Origin: Chryseobacterium shigense
GTDB taxonomy: Bacteria; Bacteroidota; Bacteroidia; Flavobacteriales; Weeksellaceae
Reading direction: 5' to 3'
DNA length: 64,000 bases
Assembly: GCF_014207845.1 (NCBI RefSeq)
Contig: NZ_JACHLC010000001.1
Coordinates: 2,046,001 to 2,110,000 of the forward strand
The position numbers and the translations under genes are program-made. Each line of letters opens with the position of its first letter. Position 1 is the stretch's first letter. Shown one piece after another: positions 24,479 to 33,861 of this stretch. Under the pieces are notes generated by a model, which was not told the origin of the DNA, ran no database searches, and saw nothing but the letters and a program-made list of their open reading frames with translations.

Positions 24479-26334
24479 TGCCCAAAATAAAAATATGTAT
24501 TTTGTTGTCTGCTGTTTTTTCAGGATGGGTTTCTGCACAAAAATATAACCATACAGACAGCGAAAAAATTATCGTTGACAATACTGTTACGAGTGAGAAA
24601 TATGGCATAAAAGATATCAGCGGAAACTGGGTTTTAAAGCCTTCCTATTATTTTATTGAAGATTTTTATGATAACGAGCTCAATGCTAAAGACAGTGTTG
24701 CTGTATTTTACGACAGTAAATTTTATAAAAACTCAAATATTTTTCTCGGTAATAAATGCGGCCTGATTTCCGAAAAAGGAAAAATAATCATTCCCGGTAT
24801 ATATGATAAATTGATCTGTTACAAAGGTTCCTGCGCTGCCACTTCAGATAACAAAACCTACATCATCGACTATCAGAACAATAAAAAAGAAGAGTTTGAG
24901 GGAAAAGTAAAATATTATAAAGATTCTTTGCTTATTTTAGAAAATAAACAGAACAATTACTACGTAAGGAACCTTAGGTTAAAAAAATTTGAAGGTCCTT
25001 TTTACGAGGCAAAAATTTTAAATAACAAAAACATTTATTACACAGCTGATAAAAATGAAAGAACTTTCCACAGATTAAATGGTGAATTGCTTTTAACATC
25101 CGATGAAATCGCTCATCACTACGATGACAATTTCTTTGCCGATGATGTGTATATTGCTTATAAGAACCCCAGGATGTTTTTCAAAAATTTAAAAGGCAAA
25201 ATATTCTACCAAAGCTTTGATGACATCAGTATAAACAAAAGTGAAATCTTCGAAATCTGTCCTGGAACCCAAAGCGGTGGTGATTACAGATATTGCCCGA
25301 CAAAAAAAAAGCTTACTATTTTTGATATTTTGAAAGGCCTGGGAGAAATTGACGGCTTCAATAATAATATGTATGGCGAAGTCAATTTTGATGAAAGCGC
25401 TTATGATCGTGAAAACATTCCCTTGTATAATATTGTAAGAAAAAACAACAGCTATGCCCTCGCCAACTCCAAAGGAGAGATTATAAGTGAGTTTTACACC
25501 GTTTTGAAACCCTCTTTTCTGGAAAATGAAGACACATTCTATTTTGAAAAAAACATTAACGGAAAAATCCAAAGCGGAATTATTGAAGACGGCAGAGAAA
25601 CGTTAAAGACAAACCTGAAAGTACTCCATTTTCTTGGGAATAACCTTCTGGTTTCTGACAGAGAAAACAATAAACTAAAAATAATTTCCAAAGAAAAAGA
25701 GATTACCGTCAGTGAAAATTTAGCCGCCCCAACTTTTGCAGGAATTCCCATTGAATCCAACCTTTATACCCTTCAAAGCCAGGATACATATGTTACGGTT
25801 AACCCAAAAGGAAAACTAAAACACACAAAATTCTCAAAACTGAGTAATTTTTACAGGAATTATGCTTTTGCAATGACGAAACAAGGAGATATCCATATTA
25901 TCAACGAAAAATTAAAATCCGTAAACACCCTAAAAGATAAAAGCTATATTTCTGACAATGTAGAAATTAATAAAAACGGAAATACTATTTTTGAAAATAA
26001 GGAAAACAGAAATAATCAATTCCTGATTAATTACAAAGGAGAAATAATTATTGATAAAAACAATGCAGAAATTGCACGTACAAATGATTACTTATACCAG
26101 ATCAGAGACATAAACTATAATTATGGAGGTTACACATTTGTAGATAAAAACGGAAAACCATTTTATGGTGACGGAGAAAATTTAATTAACTGCAGAATAT
26201 TCAGAAGGAAAAATTATTTTTACATAAGAGTAGACAGCAGAAATTATGGCCCGGATTTTTATTTTTTCGATAATCTGGGACAGTTTCTTGGGAAAAACTT
26301 ACCTTTATACAAACAAACTTTAAAAGATTACTAA
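24475..26334 (+). CDS. Secreted WG-repeat protein (619 aa)
   Basis: A signal peptide (SAVFSGWVSAQ) is followed by several WG-type beta units, such as YGIKDISGNWVLKPSY and GLISEKGKIIIPGIYD, and later NSYALANSKGEIISEFY. These units suggest a beta-propeller or solenoid of the kind seen in WG (KWG Leptospira-type) proteins, usually for protein binding. No sorting domain or cysteine motif is present. Translation may begin at either of two adjacent ATGs (24475 or 24478). It overlaps the preceding gene by four bases and ends four bases before ppx, so it belongs to the polyphosphate operon. Its role there is unknown. Confidence 0.78.
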   Translation: MMPKIKICILLSAVFSGWVSAQKYNHTDSEKIIVDNTVTSEKYGIKDISGNWVLKPSYYFIEDFYDNELNAKDSVAVFYDSKFYKNSNIFLGNKCGLISEKGKIIIPGIYDKLICYKGSCAATSDNKTYIIDYQNNKKEEFEGKVKYYKDSLLILENKQNNYYVRNLRLKKFEGPFYEAKILNNKNIYYTADKNERTFHRLNGELLLTSDEIAHHYDDNFFADDVYIAYKNPRMFFKNLKGKIFYQSFDDISINKSEIFEICPGTQSGGDYRYCPTKKKLTIFDILKGLGEIDGFNNNMYGEVNFDESAYDRENIPLYNIVRKNNSYALANSKGEIISEFYTVLKPSFLENEDTFYFEKNINGKIQSGIIEDGRETLKTNLKVLHFLGNNLLVSDRENNKLKIISKEKEITVSENLAAPTFAGIPIESNLYTLQSQDTYVTVNPKGKLKHTKFSKLSNFYRNYAFAMTKQGDIHIINEKLKSVNTLKDKSYISDNVEINKNGNTIFENKENRNNQFLINYKGEIIIDKNNAEIARTNDYLYQIRDINYNYGGYTFVDKNGKPFYGDGENLINCRIFRRKNYFYIRVDSRNYGPDFYFFDNLGQFLGKNLPLYKQTLKDY

Positions 26335-26338
26335 ACTT

Positions 26339-27223
26339 ATGATCATCGCTGCTATAGACATAGGAAGCAACGCCGCCCGACTTTTAATCAATGAGGTAAA
26401 AATCAATAATAAAAAACCTGAATTTATAAAGCTGAACCTTTTGAGAATCCCACTGAGGCTGGGTATGGATGTGTTCACTATGGGAACGATTGGTGAGGAA
26501 AGAGAAAAAATGGTGATCGACTCTATGAAGATTTTCAGTGATCTTATGAAAATTTATAAAGTAGACCATTACAGAGCCTGTGCCACCAGTGCCATGCGTG
26601 ATGCCTCCAATGGAAATGAAATTATAAAACTGGTTCAGGAAACTTCAGGGATCAATATTGAGATTATATCCGGAGACGAAGAAGCGACACTTGTCTATGA
26701 AAATCACGTCGCAGAAGGCCTCGACAAAGAATTTGCCTATTTATATATAGATGTAGGAGGAGGTTCTACAGAGCTTACTTTTTACGAAAACGGAAAAATG
26801 GTCTATGAAAAATCCTTTAATATCGGGACTATCCGCCTTCTGAACAACCTGGTATCTGCAGAAAACTGGCACGAGATGAAGGAGGAGATCAAAAAAAATA
26901 TTGTCAGCAAAAAGCCTATTGTGGCCATCGGTTCCGGAGGAAATATCAATAAAGTTTTCTCGATGAGTAAAACGAAAGACGGAAAGCCAATGACACTTTC
27001 TCATCTTAAAAAAGTGTATAAAGAATTTAATGAACTTTCCGTAGAAGAAAGAATGACAAAATATACCCTCAGAGAAGACAGGGCCGATGTTCTCGTACAT
27101 GCTTTGAGAATTTTCAACAACGTCATGTCCTGGTCGGATATCAACAGGATATTTGTTCCTAAGATCTCCGTAGCTGACGGCTTGATCCATAATATTTACA
27201 GCAAACTGCACGAAAAAAAATAA
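26339..27223 (+). CDS. ppx: Exopolyphosphatase, Ppx/GppA family
   Basis: This enzyme removes terminal phosphates from polyphosphate or converts pppGpp to ppGpp. The 294-residue protein contains only the two-lobed ASKHA catalytic core: AAIDIGSNAARLLI, YRACATSAMRDASNG, YIDVGGGSTEL and AIGSGGNINKVF. The C-terminal domains of larger homologues are absent, as in many Bacteroidota. It is four bases downstream of the WG-repeat gene and last in the ppk1 run. Which substrate it prefers cannot be told. Confidence 0.93.
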   Translation: MIIAAIDIGSNAARLLINEVKINNKKPEFIKLNLLRIPLRLGMDVFTMGTIGEEREKMVIDSMKIFSDLMKIYKVDHYRACATSAMRDASNGNEIIKLVQETSGINIEIISGDEEATLVYENHVAEGLDKEFAYLYIDVGGGSTELTFYENGKMVYEKSFNIGTIRLLNNLVSAENWHEMKEEIKKNIVSKKPIVAIGSGGNINKVFSMSKTKDGKPMTLSHLKKVYKEFNELSVEERMTKYTLREDRADVLVHALRIFNNVMSWSDINRIFVPKISVADGLIHNIYSKLHEKK

Positions 27224-27251
27224 TACTTTTTTACACGATATAAAGCAAAAG

Positions 27252-27273
27252 CCGGCCAGAGAATGGTCGGTTT
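27252..27273 (+). terminator. Weak terminator after ppx
   Basis: CCGGCCA (27252-27258) pairs with TGGTCGG (27264-27270), one G-U pair, followed by only three Ts. Confidence 0.45.
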
Positions 27274-27356
27274 CCATTTTCATGACAGTCATTGAAAGAA
27301 ATTACCCCTGTACAGGTTTAGAATGGGAAATATTTTAAACTCATTGAAATATTCTT

Positions 27357-27364
27357 TATTTTTG
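27357..27364 (+). promoter_or_regulatory. Putative -7 box for the 262-residue secreted protein
   Basis: TATTTTTG matches TAnnTTTG, 39 bases before the start codon at 27404. Confidence 0.35.
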
Positions 27365-27403
27365 AACTCATTTTGTTAGCAGAGATAACAAATAACTTAA
27401 ATA

Positions 27404-28192
27404 ATGATGAAAAAAACACTTGCACTCATGTCAATAATATTGGCCTCAATATTATTTGCACAGAATCTGAAGATAAAAAAAGAAGTAATACTTTTAGATT
27501 CAAATCCCATCGCTAAGATTACAGACAAAAAAGGAGTCTATACCTTCCATAATTTAGACGGTACACCGGTTTATACCATGAATATAATATATTCAAAAAT
27601 TGATGAAGATACCAGAGATAATTATATATTGCTCGAAAGCATCAATAATCCGGGGAAAAAGATCGAATTAAACTACGAAGCTTCCGCATTTGGAACTGAT
27701 GAAAAAATTGTACTTCAAAATTCATTCAAAAAATATGAATTATTGAATTCCAAAGGCATCAATCAGGCAAAACTGGATGAAATTCTGAACAACCCTGATT
27801 ACAAAAGAGAAGTATCTCCTGAAAAAGCAGCTATAATTGAATCCAACAAAAGGGTAACAGAATTCAAACCTTACATAAATAAAGATGGAGAAATACTAAA
27901 AGGTGGAGAACAGGGTACAAAAGTTGGTTATGTTAAAGGCCTGAAGCTTCCACTTTACAGGTATGATGATAAAATACTTGATAAAAATACCATATTAACC
28001 TTTTATGATAACAACAATACTAAAATAGCAGAATTTAATCCTGCTTCATTTAAAGTAACAGCCAATAATGGCAATTCATATACTTTCTTTAAAGGACTGT
28101 CAGGTAATACCAATGCCACTTCAATGGATTTTGTGTCTTATAAACAGGTCTTAATAAAGGTTATCAAACTTGATGAAAATTTTGGAAAATAA
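27404..28192 (+). CDS. Secreted protein of unknown function (262 aa)
   Basis: A signal peptide (ALMSIILASILFAQN) leads a 262-residue protein with no domain I know. The sequence is rich in Asn, Lys and short beta segments. The N-terminal part (IAKITDKKGVYTFHNLDGTPVYTM) resembles small beta units of periplasmic Flavobacteriia proteins. There are no cysteines, repeats or sorting signal. It is a single gene with its own -7 box and a good terminator. Confidence 0.75.
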   Translation: MMKKTLALMSIILASILFAQNLKIKKEVILLDSNPIAKITDKKGVYTFHNLDGTPVYTMNIIYSKIDEDTRDNYILLESINNPGKKIELNYEASAFGTDEKIVLQNSFKKYELLNSKGINQAKLDEILNNPDYKREVSPEKAAIIESNKRVTEFKPYINKDGEILKGGEQGTKVGYVKGLKLPLYRYDDKILDKNTILTFYDNNNTKIAEFNPASFKVTANNGNSYTFFKGLSGNTNATSMDFVSYKQVLIKVIKLDENFGK

Positions 28193-28232
28193 TTAACTGT
28201 TATACTTCTGCTAACAATGTACAGCATATACA

Positions 28233-28260
28233 AAACACCAGCCTCTTTTGACTGGTGTTT
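28233..28260 (+). terminator. Terminator after the 262-residue protein
   Basis: AAACACCAG (28233-28241) pairs perfectly with CTGGTGTTT (28252-28260), 10-nt loop. The downstream bases to 28487 are AT-rich and hold nothing I recognise. Confidence 0.75.
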
Positions 28261-28487
28261 CTTTATTAAATTACCAGGTGCAGCGAATCAATATACTTAA
28301 TATTTTTAACTTCTAAATTTTTTCTTAACGGTTAGAATTTTACGTTTCAGATTGCTTCACTTCCATTCCAATCATAAAATATAATAAACTGTCAGTCAAT
28401 ATTATATTTTAAAAATGTAATATTTTATCATAAATTTAAAGTAAAAGTAAACGTCAATACGTCATACATAACATCAACAGAAAAAAA

Positions 28488-29141
28488 ATGAATCCAATCA
28501 AAATAATTCTTACGGGAGCAACCGGTATGGTAGGTGAAGGTGTTTTAATGGAATGCCTCGAAAACCCTGATATCTCCGAAATATTAAGTGTAAGCAGGAA
28601 GCCTTCAGGGAAAACACATGCCAAGCTCAAAGAATATCTGGTTCCCGATTTTCTCTCTATAAGCCTGAATGATGAAAACCTCAAAGGCTACGATGCCTGT
28701 TTCTTCTGTGCAGGAATCAGCAGCGTAGGAATGAATGAAGAAGACTATACTAAAATTACCTACGAAACCACCATTCACTTTGCCCAGGCAGTTCTGAACC
28801 AAAACCCGGAAATGGTCTTCAATTATGTTTCGGGAGCTTCTACCGACAGTACGGAAAGCGGAAAAATGATGTGGGCAAGGGTAAAAGGCAGAACGGAAAA
28901 TACGTTAAAAAAGATGGGTTTCAGGAATGCATTCAATTTCCGCCCGGGATTTATGAAACCCGTTGAAGGTCAAATTAATGTAAAATGGTTCTTCAAGCCA
29001 TTTATTTGGTTTTTTCCTGTTGTATTCCCCTCAAAATCATTAACTTTACATGAAGTGGGCATAGCAATGATCAACGCTGTGCATAAAGGATATCCTACCT
29101 CTACTTTGGAAATTAGGGACATTAAAAATTTAGCAATATGA
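28488..29141 (+). CDS. NAD(P)-binding epimerase-like protein
   Basis: This is a Rossmann-fold protein of 217 residues of the atypical SDR/NmrA-like type. It has the cofactor motif LTGATGMVGEGVL at the N-terminus, NYVSGASTDSTESG in mid-sequence, and NFRPGFMKPVEGQ near the end. The usual YxxxK pair is not obvious, so it may bind a cofactor and act as a sensor or chaperone rather than an enzyme. It overlaps by four bases (ATGA) with a 51-residue membrane protein downstream. Confidence 0.82.
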   Translation: MNPIKIILTGATGMVGEGVLMECLENPDISEILSVSRKPSGKTHAKLKEYLVPDFLSISLNDENLKGYDACFFCAGISSVGMNEEDYTKITYETTIHFAQAVLNQNPEMVFNYVSGASTDSTESGKMMWARVKGRTENTLKKMGFRNAFNFRPGFMKPVEGQINVKWFFKPFIWFFPVVFPSKSLTLHEVGIAMINAVHKGYPTSTLEIRDIKNLAI

Positions 29142-29293
29142 GAGACATGTTAAAAAGAATAATTCTTGTGGTTTTTATACTTCTGGTTCTGATGGCTGTT
29201 TCAGGCTATTTTTATATGCAGAAACATCCGATGGAAGGAAAAACCTCTGCGGGTAAATCCCTGAATTTCTCAGGAAATAAAGTAAGCGAGTAA
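29138..29293 (+). CDS. Small single-pass membrane protein (51 aa)
   Basis: The start ATG overlaps the stop of the epimerase-like gene (ATGA), indicating translational coupling. The 51-residue product has a short basic N-terminus (MRDMLKR), one membrane segment (IILVVFILLVLMAVSGYF) and a polar, lysine/serine-rich tail outside. It might anchor or regulate the epimerase-like protein. No family known. Confidence 0.55.
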   Translation: MRDMLKRIILVVFILLVLMAVSGYFYMQKHPMEGKTSAGKSLNFSGNKVSE

Positions 29294-29466
29294 ACAAATA
29301 AGGCCGATTATCATTTGTCTTTAATTTTTACCTTTATTATACACTTTTCTCTATATTTCATCTTCCCGCAACAACTGTTACCTTTTTATTAAACATTTCT
29401 TAAAACTCCATTAAAATACTTGCAGTGTATAAAGTTCATTTTTGCATACATCTAATGCAAGTAAAA

Positions 29467-29968
29467 ATGACCAACAACTATCTATTAAAAGGGGCTGTAA
29501 TTGCCGCATTCTTCCTTCAGGGAGGGCTCTTTGGGCAAACACTCATCCATTACTGGAATTTTAACAACAATACATCTGCAGCATCCATTACCACACCTTC
29601 CTCCACTTTAGTGAGCGGTTCTCTTGTTCCCATACCCGGCGGAACCAGCGAAATAGATTTTGCCGGCGGTACAGGACAGAATTTCAGCCCTGACAATTTC
29701 AATGCACGGAACGGAGATCCGGCCGGAACCCATTTAAGACTCAATAATCCGATTGGAGGCGCACTGCAGTTCAATATTCCTTCTACAGGCTATAATAATG
29801 TTATTAGAAGATCGGAACAGGGTGCAGGATTATGAACTTTATGATATGTCCGGAAAAATGCTTGGAAAAGAGAAAAATACTTTAACTATAGATACTTCCA
29901 AATTAGCTACAGGAGTTTACCTTATTAAAACTTCTGAAGGTTATATGAAAAGAGTTATTGTAAAATAG
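29467..29968 (+). pseudogene. T9SS-sorted protein broken by internal deletion
   Basis: The 5' part has a signal peptide (AAFFLQGGLFGQ) and the start of a secreted domain (LIHYWNFNNNTSAASIT onward to about 29800). The 3' part, in a different frame, is a T9SS type A sorting domain (ELYDMSGKMLGKEK, KLATGVYLIKTSEG, KRVIVK). Intact relatives are several hundred residues; here the two ends join near 29800-29815 with the middle lost and the frame changed. The first frame stops at 29835. A clean ATG is at 29467, although the frame runs back to 29425. The sorting domain alone would not be exported. Probably non-functional. Confidence 0.8.
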
Positions 29969-29994
29969 AATATGTTATTTAGTTGATTGAAATT

Positions 29995-30020
29995 GCCCTG
30001 GAATACTACCGGGGCTTTTT
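29995..30020 (+). terminator. Terminator after the broken T9SS gene
   Basis: GCCCTGG and CCGGGGC form a 7-bp stem with one G-U pair, followed by TTTTT. Confidence 0.7.
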
Positions 30021-30055
30021 GCTTTATTTATCGAAAAAACTTATAAAAGCGGCAT

Positions 30056-30063
30056 TAAATTTG
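30056..30063 (+). promoter_or_regulatory. Putative -7 box for the delta-60 T9SS protein
   Basis: TAAATTTG, a full TAnnTTTG match, ends 26 bases before the start codon at 30090. Confidence 0.45.
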
Positions 30064-30089
30064 ATACAGCAGAATGCAAAAACAAACAG

Positions 30090-31460
30090 ATGAAAAAAAT
30101 CTTTATTCTTATGGCAGCAGCAACCGCTTTCTGCTCAAATTTTAACGCCCAAATCATTAGTTTAAACACTTCTTTCGGAAACCAGGGCATAGTTTCAATT
30201 CCTCTGACAGGTGAAGCAAATGAGCTTCAAATTCTGGAAAGCAATGACGGTAAATTATTGGCATATGGAAAGGATGTTCCCGGACATGGCAATAAGATTT
30301 ACAAACTTAATATGGATGGCAGCTTTGATACTTCCTTCGGAAATGCAGGTACGTTAACATTACCTAATTATCCCGGAAACTTCAACGTTGTGTTTCAGGG
30401 AAGTGATAAAATCCTGGTGACTTTTCAGAAATCCACCAATATATCACCCTTACAATTAAGCGTTCTGAGATATAACGCAAATGGCACACCGGATACAAGC
30501 TTCGCAACAAATGGTGAGTTTACCGCTTCTACTGATGCTATTGACGGTTTCGTGAATAACACGGCTGTACTTTCCGACAATTCTATTCTTATTGCAAACG
30601 GAAGCAAATTAATCAAGTTAACGTCTAACGGAGCTATAGATTCATCTTACGGAAATAACGGATCTGTTGATTATCTGAACAATGGCAGTATTCAAAATTC
30701 AAATTCTGATCTGTTTATTTTTCACAACGATAAAATCAATAAAACCAGCCTGAACGGAATCAATAATGCTACTTTTGGTACAAACGGAACGTTTACTTAT
30801 CCTGAAGCCGGTTATTTCTTTTCAAAACAAAATACTGACGGCACTATCTATTCACTGGATCTGGATAACAGCAAATTCTACAATGTAAGTTCTGCCGGAA
30901 TTTTGTCAAATACTATTTCATTAACGAACGACAGCAATACACTTGAATATTACAGCAGTTTTGCTTCTGCAGGGAACAAGATCTTTTTTGTTGGAACCAC
31001 TTCGGCAGATGCTCCGTTTATTGTGAGTTATAATAATTCCGGGAATCCTGTTTCTTTAAATTCTCAAATTTCTTATAAAGAAACAGCCATTCCTACAGGA
31101 AATTACACTTCATTACTGGCTAAAAACAATACACTGTATGTTGCAGGTGACAGAAAAGATACTTCAACAAATCAATGGTATTATGTAGTTGCCAAATACA
31201 ACATATCAGATGCTACTTTGGCCACTATGGAAAGTACAGCTGAACATTCCATTTCATTTGAAAGCCCTGCAAAATCAAACCTGAATTTTTCCACAACGGA
31301 AAAAGTAGATAAAATTGAAATATATTCTGCTGATGGAAAACTGATCAAAAGAGTAAACAAAAACAATTCTGATGTTTCGGACCTGGCAAAAGGAGTTTAT
31401 ATCATAAAAACAGAACTTTTAAATGGAAAAGTGATTACGAAGAAAGTTTTAAAAAATTAA
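30090..31460 (+). CDS. T9SS-secreted delta-60 repeat protein
   Basis: This 456-residue protein is exported first by a signal peptide (AAATAFCSNFNAQ) and then by type IX secretion through a C-terminal sorting domain (KVDKIEIYSADGKLIKRV, DLAKGVYIIKTELL). In between are delta-60-type repeats with the core GSFDTSFGNAGTLTLPN, GTPDTSFATNGEFT and GAIDSSYGNNGSV, which usually build a beta-propeller. It is likely surface-attached or released. Ligand unknown. It follows the broken T9SS gene but has its own promoter box. Confidence 0.85.
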   Translation: MKKIFILMAAATAFCSNFNAQIISLNTSFGNQGIVSIPLTGEANELQILESNDGKLLAYGKDVPGHGNKIYKLNMDGSFDTSFGNAGTLTLPNYPGNFNVVFQGSDKILVTFQKSTNISPLQLSVLRYNANGTPDTSFATNGEFTASTDAIDGFVNNTAVLSDNSILIANGSKLIKLTSNGAIDSSYGNNGSVDYLNNGSIQNSNSDLFIFHNDKINKTSLNGINNATFGTNGTFTYPEAGYFFSKQNTDGTIYSLDLDNSKFYNVSSAGILSNTISLTNDSNTLEYYSSFASAGNKIFFVGTTSADAPFIVSYNNSGNPVSLNSQISYKETAIPTGNYTSLLAKNNTLYVAGDRKDTSTNQWYYVVAKYNISDATLATMESTAEHSISFESPAKSNLNFSTTEKVDKIEIYSADGKLIKRVNKNNSDVSDLAKGVYIIKTELLNGKVITKKVLKN

Positions 31461-31498
31461 GATTTTAAAGCCCTTATTTTAAAATTACTTTAGAATAA

Positions 31499-31537
31499 AA
31501 GACTCGGGCGGAAAGCTTTGCTTTCCGCCCGAGTCTT
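31499..31537. terminator. GC-rich triloop hairpin terminator, class 1
   Basis: Arms 31501-31516 and 31520-31535 (core CGGGCGGAAAGC) are perfect inverted copies with a TTT triloop, extended by A-T pairs. It sits between the convergent T9SS and flotillin genes and can serve both. Confidence 0.8.
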
Positions 31538-31555
31538 ATGTATTATACTTCAATA

Positions 31556-33133
31556 TTAAGCTTTTGGAGCTTCAGTTTCCGGGTTTTCCGGATTCATATC
31601 ATCAAAATTCTTCTTCTCCTTTTTCTCCGGAACAGTGATGATCTCTGTCTTAACTTCATCCGGCTTTCCTTTTAAATAATCAGGTAAATTAAGACCTGCC
31701 ATATTAAATAAATCGTTTAAAGGCGGAACTGTTTTCATCATTCCCGACACGAAATTAGCTGTAGAGCTGTTTCCATCCTGCCCGTTTCCGCTGTCCCAAA
31801 CCGTAACTTTATCAATCTTGATATTCTTAACGGCTTCAACCTGGGTTCTAACAAGTTCAGGAAGCTTTTCAATCAATAGCAACTGGAAAGCACTGTTTGT
31901 ATCACCTCTTGCGGCCTGCACTACTTTATCGTAACCTTCGGCCTGCTTGGTAAGGATTTCGTAAAGACCTTTTGCTTCGGCTTCCATCTTTGCGAAAATA
32001 GCATCTGCCTCTCCTTTTGCCTGTAATCTTATTTTTTCAGCTTCTGCCTGGGCATCAATAATAGCTTTTTGCTTTGCAATTTCTGCATGTACTACAACGT
32101 TGGCCTGTTGCGTGGCACGTTCTCTTTCTGCTCTTGCTGCTTCAGCTTTTTGCTCTGCAAGATATGATTCTTCCAAAGATCTTGCAGCCTGTACTTTTTC
32201 TGCAGCGGTTGCAATTCTTAATGCTTCTGCTTCTTTTTCTCTTCTTTCAGCATCAGAGCTTGCAATGGTAATTTTTGCCTCGTTCTCCCCTTTTACAGCA
32301 ATGGAATTAGCTAATGAAGTGGCAATTCTGGACTCTTTTTCAGCTTCTGCCTTACCGATAGATTCATCTTTGATCGCAGCGGCAATACTGATCTCCTTAT
32401 CTTTTCTTGTAATCGCAATTTTTACGTCTCTGTCTCTTTGTGTTTCTGCAATTTGTGTATCTTTCTCTCTGTCGGCAACCGCTTTTCCGGTTTCCCCGAT
32501 CTTAGTTTGCTCGGCAACGCTGATGATGGCTTCGTTAATTGCTTTTGCAGCCGCTTCTTTACCAAGAGCTTCAATATATCCTGATTCATCGCGGATATCC
32601 GTAACGTTTACGTTAATCAGCTTTAAACCGATTTTCTTTAATTCCGTATCTACGTTTTTGGAAATATTATCTAAGAATTTATCCCTGTCTGAATTGATCT
32701 CTTCAATGGTCATCGTTGCGATCACCAAACGCAGCTGTCCGAAAAGAATATCTTTGGAAAGTTCCTGAATCTGCTCCTGTGACAGTCCCAATAATCTTTC
32801 CGCAGCATTTCCCATAGAGTCCGGTTCTGTAGAAATTGCAATCGTAAATCTACATGGTACATCTACACGGATATTCTGTCTGGATAAAGCATTGGTAAGA
32901 TTCGCTTCAATAGAAATCGGTTTTAAATCAAGGTAAGAATAATCCTGGATAACGGGCCATACGAATGCACCGCCTCCGTGGATACATTTGGCAGAACTGC
33001 CTCCTGTTTTACCGTAAATAACTAAAATTTTATCCGACGGACATCTTTTGTATCTTGAAATAAGGGCCAAAAATGTGACGAATAGTACAAGTACAATAAC
33101 TAATGTAAGAATAAGAGTTCCTGGTATTGCCAT
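31556..33133 (-). CDS. floT: Flotillin family protein (FloT-like)
   Basis: This SPFH/band 7 membrane scaffold organises functional microdomains. The 525-residue protein has an N-terminal hydrophobic segment (LILTLVIVLVLFVTFLALI) and an SPFH domain to about residue 200. A long Ala/Glu/Lys-rich coiled-coil follows (repeated EAEK, AEAA and QRDR units), then a short C-terminal tail with charged Glu/Lys patches. The gene for an NfeD-like membrane protein lies 30 bases upstream, as in YuaF-FloT operons of Bacillus. Confidence 0.92.
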   Translation of the reverse strand: MAIPGTLILTLVIVLVLFVTFLALISRYKRCPSDKILVIYGKTGGSSAKCIHGGGAFVWPVIQDYSYLDLKPISIEANLTNALSRQNIRVDVPCRFTIAISTEPDSMGNAAERLLGLSQEQIQELSKDILFGQLRLVIATMTIEEINSDRDKFLDNISKNVDTELKKIGLKLINVNVTDIRDESGYIEALGKEAAAKAINEAIISVAEQTKIGETGKAVADREKDTQIAETQRDRDVKIAITRKDKEISIAAAIKDESIGKAEAEKESRIATSLANSIAVKGENEAKITIASSDAERREKEAEALRIATAAEKVQAARSLEESYLAEQKAEAARAERERATQQANVVVHAEIAKQKAIIDAQAEAEKIRLQAKGEADAIFAKMEAEAKGLYEILTKQAEGYDKVVQAARGDTNSAFQLLLIEKLPELVRTQVEAVKNIKIDKVTVWDSGNGQDGNSSTANFVSGMMKTVPPLNDLFNMAGLNLPDYLKGKPDEVKTEIITVPEKKEKKNFDDMNPENPETEAPKA

Positions 33134-33163
33134 AAATAGTTTTATAAAATGGTTGATAATGAA

Positions 33164-33730
33164 TTAAATTTTTGAAACAACAAGAATCTTGTCATAAATA
33201 TAGATCACCCTCACCGAATCTCCGGAAGGAATATTTTCTTTCTCCTCTGTCATTGCCTGAAGTTCATGGCTGGTTCCGTTCACAGAAATGGTGATTTTCC
33301 CTTTACCGCCCATATTTGCCGGAATGGTAAGATAGACTTCTCCGCTTCTGCCAATAAGGTTTTCCAGTTTAAATGTATTGTCTTCGGTAAGTTTAAGGAT
33401 CTGCATAATAAGAATAAAGAACAGAAAAATAAACCCTGCTCCCACAAGCACTGCAACAAAGATCAGCAGCGATTTGTTACCTATTGAACTGTAGAATGCC
33501 ACACCACTCCATCCGAACCCCAAAAGGAAGTTGATAAGATTCCTGAATGAAAATAACTGAAAAGGGCTGTCCGCATGACTGTCTCCACTGAAATCGGCAT
33601 GCATTGTATCTCCATGACTCCCTCCAACAAAAGTAAGAACCGTTTGAATTAAAAAGATAAAGCTGGCTGCTATAGCTGTATACCAGAACCCCTGATGAAG
33701 CGGTTCCAGGTTTTGTAAAAATTCAAACAT
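33164..33730 (-). CDS. NfeD-like membrane protein (YuaF type)
   Basis: The 188-residue protein has three hydrophobic segments (residues near 18-37, 63-80 and 88-112) and a C-terminal OB-fold-like domain (LIGRSGEVYLTIPANMGGKGKI). This is the short NfeD form without the ClpP-like protease. It typically partners the flotillin encoded next. A promoter box pair lies upstream, so the two genes form one transcript with this gene first. Confidence 0.85.
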   Translation of the reverse strand: MFEFLQNLEPLHQGFWYTAIAASFIFLIQTVLTFVGGSHGDTMHADFSGDSHADSPFQLFSFRNLINFLLGFGWSGVAFYSSIGNKSLLIFVAVLVGAGFIFLFFILIMQILKLTEDNTFKLENLIGRSGEVYLTIPANMGGKGKITISVNGTSHELQAMTEEKENIPSGDSVRVIYIYDKILVVSKI

Positions 33731-33745
33731 AAGATGCGTTTTTCA

Positions 33746-33777
33746 CAAATATAATTAAAAAAATTCAATAAAACCAA
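33746..33777 (-). promoter_or_regulatory. Promoter of the nfeD-flotillin operon
   Basis: On the minus strand TTG (33775-33777), 21 bases, then TATATTTG (33746-33753). The box ends 16 bases before the start codon. Confidence 0.5.
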
Positions 33778-33861
33778 TAAAAAACAGCATAAAACAGGTC
33801 TTTAAAGTATGAATCTGAGTAATCCGAAGCGGCAACTTTCCTGACTAAAATATACAAAAAA

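Noticed and set aside
28218..28301. A 27-codon frame after the 262-residue secreted protein
   Set aside because: It runs through a clear transcription terminator, so translation is unlikely.
32100..32768. A 222-codon open frame on the plus strand opposite the flotillin gene
   Set aside because: It mirrors the Ala/Glu-rich coiled-coil on the other strand, has Ala/Ser/Phe-biased composition without domain logic, and no promoter or start context. It is a shadow of the flotillin gene.
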